DNA of 64,000 nt from Blepharisma stoltei (taxonomy: Eukaryota; Ciliophora; Heterotrichea; Heterotrichida; Blepharismidae), in the NCBI GenBank assembly GCA_914767885.1, contig CAJZBQ010000009.1, forward strand, positions 372,001 through 436,000. The letters run 5' to 3'. Shown piece after piece: positions 63,362 through 64,000 of this stretch. Position numbers and translations under genes: made by a program. The notes beneath the pieces are model-generated. The model was not told the origin of the DNA. It did no database searches and saw nothing but the letters and a program-made list of their open reading frames with translations. Position 1 is the first letter of the stretch. Each line of letters opens with the position of its first letter.

Positions 63362-64000
63362 CTAAAGACATTCCCAAATCTTAATTGACTTGTCCACACT
63401 TCCAGAAGCCAGTAAAGGATACCTTGGGTTCACAGCTAAACACAACACAAAATGCCCATGCACATCGAGCAGCTTTTTCGAGCATCCTCCAGTTTTCAAG
63501 TCCCAAACTCTAATAGATTTATCATCACTACACGAATATAAATAGCTTCCTCCTAACTCCTCCCTTCCCTCCTGATCGAACAAAAATATTTTGTTCGCTC
63601 GGAGGGGGTTAGTTTTTTTTTTAAATTTTTATATATATTTTTTTTCAAAATTAAAAACATCCAATTTGTAAAAATTGAGAAGTAGAAATGAATTTAATTT
63701 GCGAAATCTATGTTTTAAAATGCAAGCTGTTCAAAATTAAACGAGAATTTGCTAGAGATTTCTTTATAATAATTATCACTTATATATAAATTTTTTTTTT
63801 TATAAAAAATTTATATTAAAAAAATTCGTTGTTCACTCAAGGAGGATGGGTTTTTACCTAAAATAGTTATTGCTCTAATGATTTTGTTTGCTCACGAGGG
63901 ATGTAAGTGAAATACCAATTTTCTTACCCAATTATCATGTCCTCTAAGAACTATTAAGCAATTCCCAGTCCATGCTTCTCATATGCGGATTGTTTTATCT
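63362..64000 (-). CDS. LIS1/PAFAH1B1-like WD40 protein, C-terminal part
   Basis: The gene runs off the right edge. Reading leftward: DKTIRIWEAWTGNCLIVLRG, HDNWVRKLVFHL, then after removal of a MITE (63557-63903 plus one TAA) GGSYLYSCSDDKSIRVWD, HGHFVLCLAVNPRYPLLA and the terminal SGSVDKSIKIWECL. HDNWVR and the ending GSVDxxIKxWEC match the last blades of LIS1, the dynein regulator. Stop TAG at 63362-63364. The N-terminal LisH part is outside the window, so identity is family-level only. Confidence 0.8.
63557..63903 (+). mobile_element. Family 1 MITE in the LIS1-like gene
   Basis: Flanked by TAA at 63554-63556 and 63904-63906. Left CTCCTCCCTTCCCTCCTGATCG differs from the usual terminal repeat; the right end GCTCACGAGGGATG is decayed. 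Excision joins FHL to GGSYLYSCSDDKS. Confidence 0.85.

Noticed and set aside
1-64000. CRISPR-like arrays or bacterial operons
   Set aside because: Repeats are dispersed or palindromic, never regularly spaced with unique spacers, and the genes are eukaryotic.

Overview
ORGANISM AND STATE. The window reads as unrearranged germline (micronuclear) DNA of a heterotrich ciliate, most likely Blepharisma or a close relative. (1) TGA is a sense codon for Trp and only TAA/TAG stop. Conserved proteins (PDH E1-alpha, RRP9, RPC6, WDR70, OXA1) cross in-frame TGA at Trp positions, and two tandem WDR70 copies carry TGA in one and TGG in the other at the same codon. (2) Spliceosomal introns are 15-16 nt (GT...AG) and their removal restores frame in several genes. 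(3) About half of the genes are interrupted by sequences whose removal between short direct repeats (mostly TA, TTA or TAA) rejoins conserved proteins in frame, so they behave as internal eliminated sequences (IESs). The combination TGA=Trp plus 15-16 nt introns is the known signature of Blepharisma; the species is inferred.

LAYOUT. 1-2.9 kb: a zinc-finger gene broken by MITEs, then MITE relics. 2.9-11.5 kb: TBC/EF-hand protein, RING-IBR protein, membrane metallophosphatase, multi-pass (polycystin-like) membrane protein, DnaJ. 13-17 kb: CXC (tesmin/TSO1) protein, a hypothetical gene split by a nest of palindromes, a coiled-coil protein. 17.4-24.4 kb: PDH E1-alpha and a 2.85-kb tandem duplication giving two intact WDR70 genes, followed by REV7/MAD2L2. 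24.4-34.9 kb: twin-CX9C protein, ribosomal P2, full-size ABCB transporter with three IESs, RRP9, a secreted PSI-domain protein, tRNA-Tyr, PCNA. 36-43.3 kb: coiled-coil gene, cobalamin adenosyltransferase, glutaredoxin-5, a retroposon with a nested MITE, hypothetical gene. 43.5-51 kb: Rab, Rab pseudogene, WDR44-like, three structural/hypothetical genes. 51.2-53.4 kb: a piggyBac-family transposase itself interrupted by a MITE. 54-64 kb: zinc-binding protein, CFAP97-like, OXA1, START-domain protein, RPC6, ARF-like GTPase, hypothetical, rhomboid-like protein, LIS1-like WD40 (running off the end).

MOBILE LAYER. Three MITE families share terminal CTCCCC.../...GGGGAG repeats and 3-bp TNA target duplications: family 1 (CTCCGTGAGCGAACAAAA), family 2 (CTTTAAATTGGAACAAAA) and family 3 (CATCCTTGATCGAACGATT). 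A second class is short palindromes beginning and ending in TATAG/CTATA. A third class is GC-richer retroposon-like insertions with 9-15 bp target duplications and an ATGGYG-like start; at least two of these are homologous. Most insertions inside genes are precisely excisable on paper. Several do not have TA at the junction (TCA, CCCAGATC, CTGCTGATC repeats), which suggests that excision can follow the insertion footprint rather than a strict TA rule.

The genes are ordinary housekeeping and cytoskeletal ones in no operonic arrangement; intergenic spacers are often about 100 bp. No CRISPR or bacterial-style system is present. All IES and intron boundaries are deduced from reading frames, not from macronuclear or RNA data.
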